A stretch of 64,000 bases of DNA from Deferribacter autotrophicus (GTDB lineage Bacteria; Chrysiogenota; Deferribacteres; Deferribacterales; Deferribacteraceae), in the NCBI RefSeq assembly GCF_008362905.1, contig NZ_VFJB01000009.1, positions 124,001 through 188,000 on the forward strand, read 5' to 3'. Under the pieces are notes generated by a model. The model saw nothing but the letters and a program-made list of their open reading frames with translations, did no database searches and was not told the DNA's origin. This document shows positions 1 to 7,281 of this stretch, piece after piece; the first letter of the stretch is position 1, and every line of letters starts with the position of its first letter. The position numbers were made by a program, and so were the translations under genes.

Positions 1-159
1 GCCCTTTCATTAAAGGCGCTGGGTGACCTAGAAAATGCAAGAGTCTTTTTTACGCTTGCATTGAAATTTTTGAATATTAATAGTACATTTGAGCCGTTAG
101 CTAACAAAGAAGCAATAAAAAAAATAATTTTAAATCATATAAATTTTAAATTATCTTAA
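1..159 (+). CDS. C-terminal end of a TPR-like protein (partial)
   Basis: An open frame runs from the first base of the window to a TAA at 157-159, giving 52 residues of a protein whose start lies outside. The visible part has the alternating small and aromatic residues of a tetratricopeptide helix pair (ALGDLENARVFFTLALKF), followed by a basic tail. TPR proteins are usually scaffolds. The stop lies 14 bases before the next ATG, so the two genes are probably co-transcribed. The TPR call rests on one repeat only. Confidence 0.5.
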   Translation, partial: ALSLKALGDLENARVFFTLALKFLNINSTFEPLANKEAIKKIILNHINFKLS

Positions 160-173
160 TAATGAGGTGAAAT

Positions 174-863
174 ATGACATTTAGGAAAAAAAATATAGTT
201 GCCATTGATGATGAAGAATCTGTTTTAATAAATCTTGAAAAAAAACTAAATAAATTTATTGAATGCAATTTCTATGGCTTTAAAAATTCAGATGAAGCGC
301 TAAATTTCATACGAGAAAACCATGTAGATTTAATTCTCCTTGATTTATTAATGCCTGAAAAAAGTGGTTTTGAAGTTCTATCTGAAATAAAAGATGATGA
401 AAACTTAAAAAGAATACCTGTCATAATACTCACAGTAAAAGCTGATGCTGAAGCCATTGACGAAGCCTTTGAAAGAGGAGCTGATGATTATATCTTAAAA
501 TCATCTTATGAAAATGAGCTTCTTGCAAGAGTAAAAAGGATTTTACGCACTAAAGAAATGGAAGAAGAGCTATTAAATTATGAAAGGGATAAGGTTGCAC
601 TCCAGCTTGGTGGAGGTATTGCCCATCACTTTAATCAACCTCTAACTGTTTTAACCATGGGATTTGAAATAATAAGAACTCTATTAGAAACTCAACATCC
701 AGAAGCTCTTAAGACTATCGATAAATATCTGAAGATGTGCGAAGATTCTGCTGAAAGAATTTCAAAGATTGTAGACAAATTATCCTCTCTAAAAAAATAC
801 AGTATTATGAAATATGTGGGAGATATGCATATTTTTGATCTCTCATTAGATAATGAGGATTAG
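174..863 (+). CDS. Response regulator receiver with DHp-like domain but no ATPase domain
   Basis: A 229-residue protein with an N-terminal receiver domain (about residues 6-122): acidic pair D12/D13, phospho-acceptor D57 in LLDLLMP, T87, and K109 followed by Ser rather than the usual Pro. A helical segment then carries GIAHHFNQPL, which matches the H-box of a histidine kinase DHp domain with H151 as the likely phosphorylated His. The protein ends after the second DHp helix, with no HATPase_c domain. It could therefore be a phosphotransfer or dimerisation partner for a separate kinase, or a truncated hybrid kinase. AGGTGAAAT precedes the ATG. The IS3 element begins 75 bp downstream, but the stop codon comes before it, so the IS did not simply cut the frame. 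Confidence 0.75.
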   Translation: MTFRKKNIVAIDDEESVLINLEKKLNKFIECNFYGFKNSDEALNFIRENHVDLILLDLLMPEKSGFEVLSEIKDDENLKRIPVIILTVKADAEAIDEAFERGADDYILKSSYENELLARVKRILRTKEMEEELLNYERDKVALQLGGGIAHHFNQPLTVLTMGFEIIRTLLETQHPEALKTIDKYLKMCEDSAERISKIVDKLSSLKKYSIMKYVGDMHIFDLSLDNED

Positions 864-989
864 TAGCTTTTTTAAAAAGGGATAATTTGCTGAGGATAAA
901 TTTTAACAGCAAAAAATATGGATTTGCTACAATAAAGTAGACAAAGAGTTAAGGAAGTATTAGACTAAAGGAGAAAGGCAGGTTCAGTT

Positions 990-1301
990 ATGATTAAATC
1001 AAGAAGAAGTTACAGCAAGGAATTTAAGCTGGAAGCGGTCCAACTGACACTTAATAGTGATAAGAGCGTAAAAGAGATAGCCTCAGATCTTGGCATATCG
1101 TATCAATTGCTTTGTAAGTGGCGTTCTGCTTACAAGTCTGATAATGAGGAATGTTTTCCAGGCAAAGGTAATTTAAAGCCATCGGAGAAAGAGTATCATG
1201 AGCTTCGCAAGAAGGTATTGGATTTGGAGGAGGAGCGAGAAATATTAAAAAAGGCGTTGGCCATTTTCTCATCAGCTCGCTCGAAAAATACAGGTTTATA
1301 A
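990..1301 (+). CDS. IS3-family transposase OrfA (HTH subunit)
   Basis: A 103-residue basic protein with an N-terminal helix-turn-helix (KEFKLEAVQL...SVKEIASDLGISYQLLCKWR, residues about 10-45) that binds the IS ends. A leucine-rich helix follows (YHELRKKVLDLEEEREILKKAL), used by this family for multimerisation. The slippery heptamer lies inside the EILKKA codons, so OrfA is both a separate product and the N-terminal part of the OrfAB transposase. AGGAGAAAGG lies upstream of the ATG. Confidence 0.92.
   Translation: MIKSRRSYSKEFKLEAVQLTLNSDKSVKEIASDLGISYQLLCKWRSAYKSDNEECFPGKGNLKPSEKEYHELRKKVLDLEEEREILKKALAIFSSARSKNTGL
1247..1253 (+). other. Programmed -1 frameshift site (A AAA AAG)
   Basis: The heptamer A_AAA_AAG lies in the orfA frame at 1247-1253, preceded 11 bases upstream by a Shine-Dalgarno-like GGAGGAG (about 1226-1235). 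Stepping back one base puts ribosomes in the orfB frame, which is open from here through the orfB ATG at 1310 (reading GVGHFLISSLEKYRFIRDN before MRNYS). This matches the known IS3-family mechanism for making the full-length OrfAB transposase. Confidence 0.85.
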
Positions 1302-1309
1302 GGGATAAT

Positions 1310-2161
1310 ATGAGGAATTATAGTGTAGAGAGAATGTGCCGATTATTAGGAGTGAGTCGCAGTGGTTACTATAAATGGAGATGTCAAGGTTTGAGTAAAC
1401 GAAGGATTTACAGGCAAAAATTATTATCTAAAATACGAGAGATATATGGGGACAGCCGGGGATTATATGGCAGTCCACGTATTCATGCCGAATTAATTCG
1501 TATTGGTTATAAATGCAGTCGCAAATTGGTTTCAGATATAATGCGCAAGGCTGGAATCAGGAGCAGGATTCGTAAGAGTTATAAACGAACAACAATCAGG
1601 AATTATAAGGATAAATACAGTGAGAATTTGTTGAAAAAGAATGATGTTATTCATGGTTCAGATTCTGTATGGGTATCAGATATAACGTATTTGAAAGTAT
1701 CAGGTGGTTGGAAATATTTAACGACGATAATGGATTTGTATAGTCGTAAGATTGTTGGTTATGCATTTTCTACTGGTATGAGTGCGAGAGAGACAGTGTT
1801 ACGAGCCTTTCGTTTTGCAGTTAAACATTGTGGAAGGATACCATCAATATTTCATTCAGATAGAGGGAGCCAGTATAGCAGTTTAGAATTTCGTAATGAA
1901 TTGAAGAGATTAAAGATTTCTCAAAGTATGACATCTGATGGCCATTGTTATGATAATGCGTATGCTGAGAGTTTTTTTAAGACTGTAAAGGTAGAATTGG
2001 TTCAGTTTCTGAAAGGTATGACGTGGGAAATGATGAAGAATGCAATTTTTGAATATATTGAATGTTTTTATAACCGGAAAAGATTACATTCTGGTATAGG
2101 TTATTTGACACCTGATGAGAAATATCAGAGTTTTTGTAAGTTAAATGAAATGATTGCTTAA
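1310..2161 (+). CDS. IS3-family transposase OrfB (DDE integrase core)
   Basis: A 283-residue integrase-fold (rve) protein with an N-terminal HTH_21 segment (MCRLLGVSRSGYYKW) and the catalytic triad: D in VWVSDITYLK, D in FHSDRGSQYSS, and E in DNAYAESFFKTVKVE. The ATG at 1310 follows the orfA stop by 8 bases, but the functional product is probably the frameshifted OrfAB. The C-terminus (YNRKRLHSGIGYLTPDEKY) is the family signature and is complete, and the stop lies inside the right inverted repeat. Confidence 0.93.
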   Translation: MRNYSVERMCRLLGVSRSGYYKWRCQGLSKRRIYRQKLLSKIREIYGDSRGLYGSPRIHAELIRIGYKCSRKLVSDIMRKAGIRSRIRKSYKRTTIRNYKDKYSENLLKKNDVIHGSDSVWVSDITYLKVSGGWKYLTTIMDLYSRKIVGYAFSTGMSARETVLRAFRFAVKHCGRIPSIFHSDRGSQYSSLEFRNELKRLKISQSMTSDGHCYDNAYAESFFKTVKVELVQFLKGMTWEMMKNAIFEYIECFYNRKRLHSGIGYLTPDEKYQSFCKLNEMIA

Positions 2162-2298
2162 CTTTGTGTCTAAAAAATGGTTGCAATTCCAATATAACAG
2201 ATTGCCAAATAGGCATAATCCAACAATGAGCTTACTAAACTCATCACCTTAAATTAGTATAATCAATGCTCGTTGTATAATAAAATCTGCTTTATATT

Positions 2299-3003
2299 TT
2301 AAAGCTCTTGATAAACCTCCTCAACAAATGATTTTAATTCCTCAAAATTTGGCTGTCTTTTCACAATCTCAGTGCCTATCACCACTCCATCGGCAAATTT
2401 TAAAATTCTCTCAACATCACCCCTGCTTCTTATTCCAAAGCCATACACAACCTTTTTACCAGTAACCTCTTTTATAAGTTTCACTTTTTCCTCATTTAAA
2501 CTTTTATTACCATCTGTAAATGTGCCAGTTGTTCCCTTTACCCCCACATAATAGATAAAATCTGCATCACTTCCTTTTAGACTTTCAATATCCTCAAGTC
2601 TGCTTGCAGGTGTCACAAAAGGGGTAATTTTGATTCTAAAATCTCTTTCTTTAAAAAATGTATGCATCCGGTTTGGTAAATCAGCTATGATTAAACCATC
2701 TAAGAAAGGTGTAAAATCTCTGCTAAACTCTTTTATCCCATAACTATATATTACATTTGCATAAGTCATCACATACTTTTTTTTATTGCACGAAATCTCC
2801 AATATTTTTTTCAAATCATTATAGCTCACTTTATCATGCACTTTTTCCACAGCCTCAGCTATCACTGCACCATCAGCCACAGGATCATTGAATGGATATC
2901 CAATTTCAATAAAATCAATTAAATTACTATTAATCAAATAATCATAAATTCTTCTAAAACTCTCTTTATCTGGATAATTCAAAACAATATATACCCCTTT
3001 CAT
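2299..3003 (-). CDS. trpA: Tryptophan synthase alpha subunit
   Basis: Cleaves indole-3-glycerol phosphate to indole and glyceraldehyde 3-phosphate; the indole is channelled to TrpB. A TIM-barrel protein with the catalytic residues E33 (FIEIGYPF) and D44 (DPVADG), and the C-terminal phosphate loop ([20 protein letters not shown]). At 234 residues it is about 30 shorter than the usual 265-270: it begins directly at the first beta strand and has a reduced C-terminus. The start ATG overlaps the trpB stop by four bases (ATGA). It is the last gene of the trp operon, and 126 bp separate its stop from the IS3 element. Confidence 0.96.
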   Translation of the reverse strand: MKGVYIVLNYPDKESFRRIYDYLINSNLIDFIEIGYPFNDPVADGAVIAEAVEKVHDKVSYNDLKKILEISCNKKKYVMTYANVIYSYGIKEFSRDFTPFLDGLIIADLPNRMHTFFKERDFRIKITPFVTPASRLEDIESLKGSDADFIYYVGVKGTTGTFTDGNKSLNEEKVKLIKEVTGKKVVYGFGIRSRGDVERILKFADGVVIGTEIVKRQPNFEELKSFVEEVYQEL

Positions 3004-4166
3004 ATCAACTCCTTTGCTTCATGTATAATATGCAAATCCTTATCCCCTCTTCCCGAAAGATTTATCAACACATTTTTACCTTTAAATTTTTCACAATTTT
3101 TAAGAACATAGGCAACAGCATGACTCGATTCTAAAGCTGGTAAAATCCCTTCATTCCTTGTCAACTCAAAAAAAGCTTTGAGAGCTTCCTCATCTCTCAC
3201 ACATTCATATTTCACTCTACCAATCTCCTTTAAATAGGCATGCTCTGGACCCACCCCAGGATAATCAAGCCCTGCAGAAATTGAATGAACCCTTGCAATT
3301 TGCCCTTCGTCTGTCTGAATCACATAAGAGAGACTACCTTGAAAAATCCCCTTTTTACCTTTTCCAATACTCATAGCATGGTTTCCAGGCTCATCAGAAA
3401 TACCACCTGCTTCTACCCCTATCAACTCCACATCTTTATCATCCACAAAACCTCTAAAAATACCTATGGCATTGCTTCCACCACCCACACAGGCCACCAC
3501 AACATCCGGCATAACCCCTTTTGTAAAAAAGTATTCTTTTGCTTCATTACCAATTACGGATTGAAAATGAGCCACTATTTCAGGAAATGGGTATGGCCCC
3601 ACTGCTGAGCCAATGAGATAATGTGTATTATCCACACTGCTAACCCAATCTCTAAGAGCAGCACTCACAGCATCCTTCAAAGTTTTACTCCCCTCATCTA
3701 CCACTCTTACCTCAGCACCTAGCATCCTCATCCTTTCCACATTCACAGCCTGCCTTTTTGCATCAACGCTACCCATATACACTGTGCACTCAAGATTTAA
3801 GAGTGCACAAGCTGTTGCAGTGGCTACACCATGCTGACCTGCACCGGTTTCTGCAATAACCCTGCTTTTCCCGATATATTTTGCAAGAAGAGCCTGACCA
3901 AGTGTGTTATTAATTTTATGAGCACCTGTATGAAGTAAATCCTCTCTTTTTAGATAAATATTTACCCCATATTTTTTTGAAAGATTTTTTGCAAAATATA
4001 CAGGGGTTGGTCTACCTGCATAATTTTTTAACAAATCATCAAGCTCTTCTTTAAATCTTTTATCATTTTTTATTTTAAGAAATGCTTTTTCAAGTTCATC
4101 AAGAGCAGGTATAAGGGTTTCTGCAACAAACTGGCCACCAAACTCACCATAAAATAATTTTTCCAT
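3000..4166 (-). CDS. trpB: Tryptophan synthase beta subunit
   Basis: PLP enzyme joining indole and L-serine to make tryptophan. It has the standard length (388 aa) and all hallmarks: [10 protein letters not shown] at the N-terminus, the PLP lysine K84 in HTGAHKINN, the ETGAGQHG loop, and the phosphate-binding GGGSNAIG. This is the TrpB1 type that pairs with TrpA. A good Shine-Dalgarno (GAGGTGG) lies just upstream of the ATG. In the ancestral order it should directly follow trpF, but about 1.8 kb of mobile and repeat DNA now separates them, so trpBA may depend on read-through or on a promoter in the insert. Confidence 0.97.
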   Translation of the reverse strand: MEKLFYGEFGGQFVAETLIPALDELEKAFLKIKNDKRFKEELDDLLKNYAGRPTPVYFAKNLSKKYGVNIYLKREDLLHTGAHKINNTLGQALLAKYIGKSRVIAETGAGQHGVATATACALLNLECTVYMGSVDAKRQAVNVERMRMLGAEVRVVDEGSKTLKDAVSAALRDWVSSVDNTHYLIGSAVGPYPFPEIVAHFQSVIGNEAKEYFFTKGVMPDVVVACVGGGSNAIGIFRGFVDDKDVELIGVEAGGISDEPGNHAMSIGKGKKGIFQGSLSYVIQTDEGQIARVHSISAGLDYPGVGPEHAYLKEIGRVKYECVRDEEALKAFFELTRNEGILPALESSHAVAYVLKNCEKFKGKNVLINLSGRGDKDLHIIHEAKELI

Positions 4167-4219
4167 TTTCCACCTCTATATTTTCTCCTTCATCTCCCAA
4201 AACAACAATAACAAAACTA

Positions 4220-4301
4220 CAGAGGGAAAACATTTTTCTCATTCTCGTGACACGTCCGGTGCCACTGCGAGGCAGGTTTCCCGAAAAATGTTTTTCCTCT
4301 G
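4220..4301 (-). repeat. Palindromic structured repeat, copy 1
   Basis: Long inverted repeat arms (4220-4239 and 4283-4301, CAGAGG-A-rich-CATTTTTC) enclose a conserved core. Read on the minus strand, the 35 bases 4272-4238 match the second copy at 32343-32377 at 32 of 35 positions, with three C/T differences. The core folds into a 28-nt hairpin (4244-4271, CTCG...CGAG outer pairs, six-pair inner stem). The arms of the two copies are unrelated in sequence, yet each is self-complementary. It sits 54-135 bases upstream of trpB in the same orientation. It could be a mobile non-coding element or a cis-acting RNA. There is no T-tract, so it is not a simple terminator. Confidence 0.7.
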
Positions 4302-4361
4302 TGTACATGCAATCTATCTATTATCAACTTCTAATTAGTCAACTATAAATATTAAAAATTA

Positions 4362-5561
4362 TTAAGATAATTTAGGCATATGAAAAACCTCTTTTTTTGT
4401 AAGCATGGCATAAAGTACACGCACAAGTTTGTTACACAATGCAATCATAGCTTTTCTATGAGGCATACCTTCCTCCTTCTTTTTCAAATAATACGCTCTA
4501 AAATACTCATTAAACTTCATAACACCACTTGCCATAAGATAAAGAATACGCCTAAGGGACCGGGATCCTTTTTTACTTATTCTGCCGTTACTATACATAC
4601 TTCCGGATTGTTTAATAGCAGGATCTATCCCGGCATAGGCAGCAAGTTTACCTTTGTTGGCAAATCTGTTTATATCTTTAATTTCTGCAAGAAAATGGGC
4701 AGCGGTAATATCATTAATTCCTTTGATAGAAGTAATAATCTCCATATCATCTTTTTTGGAAGATTTTATTTTATCAATAAATTCCTTCGTAATATTATCA
4801 AGTCGGCTATTAAGAAATATGAGCATTTCAACATCTTCTTTGATGACAGTAGCCCAGATATCAGAGGAAATACCAATGGAGGATTTAGCAAGGGATATGA
4901 GCTTCTGAGGGGTAATATTTGACTTATGTGCAAACTTCAATTCATCAAGAATCTTTTGAATATCATCTTCATTAGCATTCCTGATGATTTCAGCTGTAGG
5001 CATATGTTTAAGGATATGCAAAATGGATTGAGTAAATACATTGGCATTTGCCACAAGTTCAGGAAATACTACAGTAAGATGCTGTTTAAGCTGAGTCTTA
5101 ACTCTTGCAATCTGCTGAGTAATATGTTCTCTCATCCTGGCAAGTGCGATAATATCATTGGACTCAGGAAGAGCAAAATAATTGAAATGTTCAATATTCT
5201 TAGCTATAAATTTAGCAATGATAACAGCATCAATTTTATCGGTTTTGGTTTTTCTGAGAGTAACGGATTGGGCAAATTTTTTGATGAGAGCTGGATTAAT
5301 AAGACAGACATCTTTCTTTTTGGATACAAGGGATGCTAAGAGGTTAATGTGATAGCTGCCAGTAGATTCAAGAGCAATGATAGAGGAGTCATACTTTTTA
5401 ATCAAGTCATAGAAGCTGTTAAAACCATCAATGTCCATTTGAAATTCAGCTTCTTTGAGAAGTTCAAGCTTATTGTTAATAATAGCGCAATTAAACTTAT
5501 CTTTGGAAACATCAACACCTATAAAGAAAGCAAATTTGTCATTTTTCATGTCAAACCTCAC
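4362..5561 (-). CDS. IS110-family transposase (DEDD recombinase)
   Basis: A 399-residue protein with an N-terminal RuvC-like DEDD domain: D in FIGVDVSKDKF, E in ALESTGSYH, and the D...D pair in KTKTDKIDAVIIAKF. A coiled middle region follows. The C-terminal Transposase_20 domain (IKGINDITAAHFLAEI...LAAYAGIDPAIKQSGS, RISKKGSRSLRRILY) has the serine-rich stretch expected to hold the nucleophile. In this family the enzyme recombines DNA guided by a bridge RNA encoded beside the gene. The ATG could be 5561 or 5549 (MKNDKFAFFIG). No frameshift or stop is seen. Confidence 0.93.
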   Translation of the reverse strand: MRFDMKNDKFAFFIGVDVSKDKFNCAIINNKLELLKEAEFQMDIDGFNSFYDLIKKYDSSIIALESTGSYHINLLASLVSKKKDVCLINPALIKKFAQSVTLRKTKTDKIDAVIIAKFIAKNIEHFNYFALPESNDIIALARMREHITQQIARVKTQLKQHLTVVFPELVANANVFTQSILHILKHMPTAEIIRNANEDDIQKILDELKFAHKSNITPQKLISLAKSSIGISSDIWATVIKEDVEMLIFLNSRLDNITKEFIDKIKSSKKDDMEIITSIKGINDITAAHFLAEIKDINRFANKGKLAAYAGIDPAIKQSGSMYSNGRISKKGSRSLRRILYLMASGVMKFNEYFRAYYLKKKEEGMPHRKAMIALCNKLVRVLYAMLTKKEVFHMPKLS

Positions 5562-5571
5562 TTAAAATATT

Positions 5572-5700
5572 TTAGTCCCGAATCCAAACTCCCGTTTGAC
5601 AGTGGCTTGATAGCCAAATCAACCAATAGGGACTTTCGGGACGGGGGACAGACTAAATATGAAGCTTTTAAGCTTATTCCCACTGTAGTCCTCTGTCCCA
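5572..5700 (-). ncRNA. Candidate IS110 bridge RNA
   Basis: The region just upstream of the IS110 transposase, read on the minus strand, is rich in pairing. GGGACAGA (5699-5692) pairs with TCTGTCCC (5652-5645), enclosing a loop with AAGCTTTTAAGCTT. Next, GTCCCGAA (5642-5635) pairs with TTCGGGAC (5582-5575), enclosing smaller hairpins (GGCT/AGCC and AAAC/GTTT). Two internal loops within paired stems upstream of the gene are the layout known for IS110-group bridge RNAs (target-binding and donor-binding loops). The boundaries and the assignment of loops to target or donor are inferred; I could not fold it computationally. Confidence 0.5.
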
Positions 5701-5751
5701 TTCTTAATTCATTACATAATATAATTTTCTTATACAACAAAAAAACGTAGG

Positions 5752-5982
5752 AGTTGCCACTGAAAAGTGGCAACTAATTTATAATAATTGATTTATTTCA
5801 ATATTTCTATAAAAATTCCCCCAGTTTCTGAATAATTTTTACAAAAAAAATGGGGGATGTAACCCTTTTTAAGTATTTATAAAATGCATTTCATAAAACG
5901 AAAACTAAAATCATAAAAAATTTTTTATTGAATAATTAGTTCTCACTTTTTAAGTGAGAACTAATTACTAAATTGGCAACGC
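5752..5982. repeat. Non-coding repeat element with end hairpins
   Basis: About 230 bp between the IS110 leader and trpF, with a perfect 10-bp-arm hairpin at one end (5752-5775, AGTTGCCACT-GAAA-AGTGGCAACT) and a 16-bp-arm hairpin at the other (5933-5967, arms ending TTAGTTCTCACTT). The outer edges are similar and inverted (GGAGTTGCCA at 5750 and GGCGTTGCCA, reverse complement of 5970-5979). The 16-bp hairpin and its flank (TTTTTTATGATTTT) recur at 39787-39860 in the opposite orientation. No coding frame is seen. It looks like a small non-autonomous mobile element; function unknown. Confidence 0.55.
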
Positions 5983-5985
5983 CAG

Positions 5986-6537
5986 TTATTTTTCTGTCAT
6001 TGCATTTTTACATGCTTCAATAAATCTTTTCATTTTATCATAGCTTTTAATCCCGGGAGACTCTTCAACTGATGAGGACACATCTACACCAAAAGGCTTA
6101 ATCCTTTCTATCACGCTACGAACATTGTTTTCATCAAGACCACCTGAAAAAATCAGCTTCTCTCTATAATTGTATATCCAATCAGGTATATCCTCATCAA
6201 AAATACCTTTTCCCATACTTGCATCAAACATAAAATATTCATAATCTCTATGAGCTGGTTCAGCAGAAGAAGCATATATTAAGCCTTTAACTTTTCTGTA
6301 TTCATAAATTTGCACATAATCAAAAAAATTAGCACAATCCTTCATGTCATCATAAGTGAGGCTCACACATACTGTGAGTATTTTCCCTTTTGCATAACTA
6401 CTCAATTTTTTTGCGAAATCACTGGTCACATATCTTTTGCTTTTTGGATAAAGAACTACGCCAATAGCAGAAAAACCAAGCTCCACTGCCCAGTCAATCT
6501 GACAAAAATCTGTAATACCACAAACCTTTACAAACAT
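5986..6537 (-). CDS. trpF: Phosphoribosylanthranilate isomerase
   Basis: Converts N-(5-phosphoribosyl)anthranilate to the carboxyphenylamino-deoxyribulose phosphate used by TrpC. It is a compact 183-residue TIM barrel (family usually 200-220). The catalytic Cys lies in VKVCGIT near the N-terminus, the catalytic Asp in FMFDAS, and the C-terminal phosphate site reads GVDVSSSVEESPGIKS. The ATG overlaps the trpC 3' end by 10 bases and has GAGGGG upstream. The stop is immediately followed by the repeat element, which marks the break in the operon. Confidence 0.95.
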   Translation of the reverse strand: MFVKVCGITDFCQIDWAVELGFSAIGVVLYPKSKRYVTSDFAKKLSSYAKGKILTVCVSLTYDDMKDCANFFDYVQIYEYRKVKGLIYASSAEPAHRDYEYFMFDASMGKGIFDEDIPDWIYNYREKLIFSGGLDENNVRSVIERIKPFGVDVSSSVEESPGIKSYDKMKRFIEACKNAMTEK

Positions 6538-7280
6538 GAATACCCCTCAGATAATTCCTTTAACAACTCTACAGGATTATCACTTTTCATCAAAGATGTA
6601 CCCACAAGAAACATATCAGCCCCAGCCTCTTTAAATCTTTTTATATCTTCTTTAGTCTCAATTCCACTTTCAGCAATCTTGATATAATTACCCTTTATTT
6701 TGGACATCGTTTTCAACGCCTTTTCTTTATTCACCTTCAATGTGGTCAAATCTCTGCTATTGACTCCAAGAAATTTCACATCAAGGTCTTTTAACTTATA
6801 GAGCTCTTCATATTCGTGTATCTCCACAAGCACCTCAAGACCTAATTTCTTAGAATAATCAAACAATTTTTTTAGCTCATCACCTTCTAACATCGAAGCT
6901 ATGAGCAAAATTACATCAGCTCCATACTCATAAGCCAAATCAATCTGAACCTCATCAACAATAAAATCTTTACAAAGAATGGGCAAATTTACCGCACTAG
7001 AAATTTCTTTTAAAAATTTGAAATCACCATTAAAATAATTTTTATCCGTAAGTACACTAATAGCTGCTGCACCACCTTTTTCATACAACTCAGCCTGTCT
7101 TTTTACATCCACCTTCTTTATTTCACCAAGTGACGGAGAAGCCTGCTTCACCTCAGCTATAATCCTTCTATCAGGAAGAAATCTTTCAAAAGGGATAACC
7201 TCTTTAACTCTTTTCTCAGTTCCTTTTTTAAGTTCTTTAACCTCAGCTTTTTTAAGCTCATAAATCTTTTTTAAAAACAT
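6528..7280 (-). CDS. trpC: Indole-3-glycerol phosphate synthase
   Basis: Closes the indole ring by decarboxylation. A TIM barrel of about 250 aa with the conserved residues in IAEVKQASPS (Glu and Lys), LCKDFIVDEVQI (catalytic Lys), VEIHEYEEL, NSRDLTTLKV and IAESGI. I place the start at the ATG at 7280 because GAGGT lies six bases upstream; an in-frame TTG at 7292 is the only earlier option. It lies two bases from the trpD stop. Monofunctional, not fused to TrpF. Confidence 0.96.
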   Translation of the reverse strand: MFLKKIYELKKAEVKELKKGTEKRVKEVIPFERFLPDRRIIAEVKQASPSLGEIKKVDVKRQAELYEKGGAAAISVLTDKNYFNGDFKFLKEISSAVNLPILCKDFIVDEVQIDLAYEYGADVILLIASMLEGDELKKLFDYSKKLGLEVLVEIHEYEELYKLKDLDVKFLGVNSRDLTTLKVNKEKALKTMSKIKGNYIKIAESGIETKEDIKRFKEAGADMFLVGTSLMKSDNPVELLKELSEGYSCL

Positions 7281-7281
7281 T

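Larger units (their letters stand above)
938..2172 (+). mobile_element. IS3-family insertion sequence
   Basis: About 1.24 kb bounded by terminal inverted repeats at 938-953 (TAGACAAAGAGTTAAG) and 2157-2172 (reverse complement TAGACACAAAGTTAAG), matching at 14 of 16 positions. The right repeat overlaps the last codons of orfB, as is common in this family. It holds two overlapping reading frames, orfA and orfB, joined by a frameshift signal. The 3-bp flanks (AAG and AAA) do not form a clean target duplication, so the exact outer base is uncertain by one or two positions. Both genes look intact, so the element may be active. Confidence 0.9.
4362..5760 (-). mobile_element. IS110-family insertion sequence (ends approximate)
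   Basis: A single intact IS110-type transposase gene preceded by about 200 bp of structured non-coding DNA, inserted between trpF and trpB. IS110 elements lack terminal inverted repeats and make little or no target duplication, so the ends cannot be read directly. The right end (transposase upstream side) should lie near 5700-5760, and the left end somewhere in 4302-4361. The neighbouring palindromic repeats at 4220-4301 and 5752-5982 appear to be separate elements. Confidence 0.8.

Noticed and set aside
4220-4301. Cobalamin riboswitch upstream of trpB
   Set aside because: CCGGTGCCACTG resembles part of a B12 box, but it reads on the strand opposite to trpB, the rest of the motif is missing, and the second copy lacks it.
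4380-5750. Long plus-strand frames opposite the IS110 transposase
   Set aside because: They mirror the intact transposase codons and have no recognisable domains.
5752-5967. CRISPR repeats
   Set aside because: Only isolated hairpins of differing sequence; no regular repeat-spacer array and no cas genes in the window.
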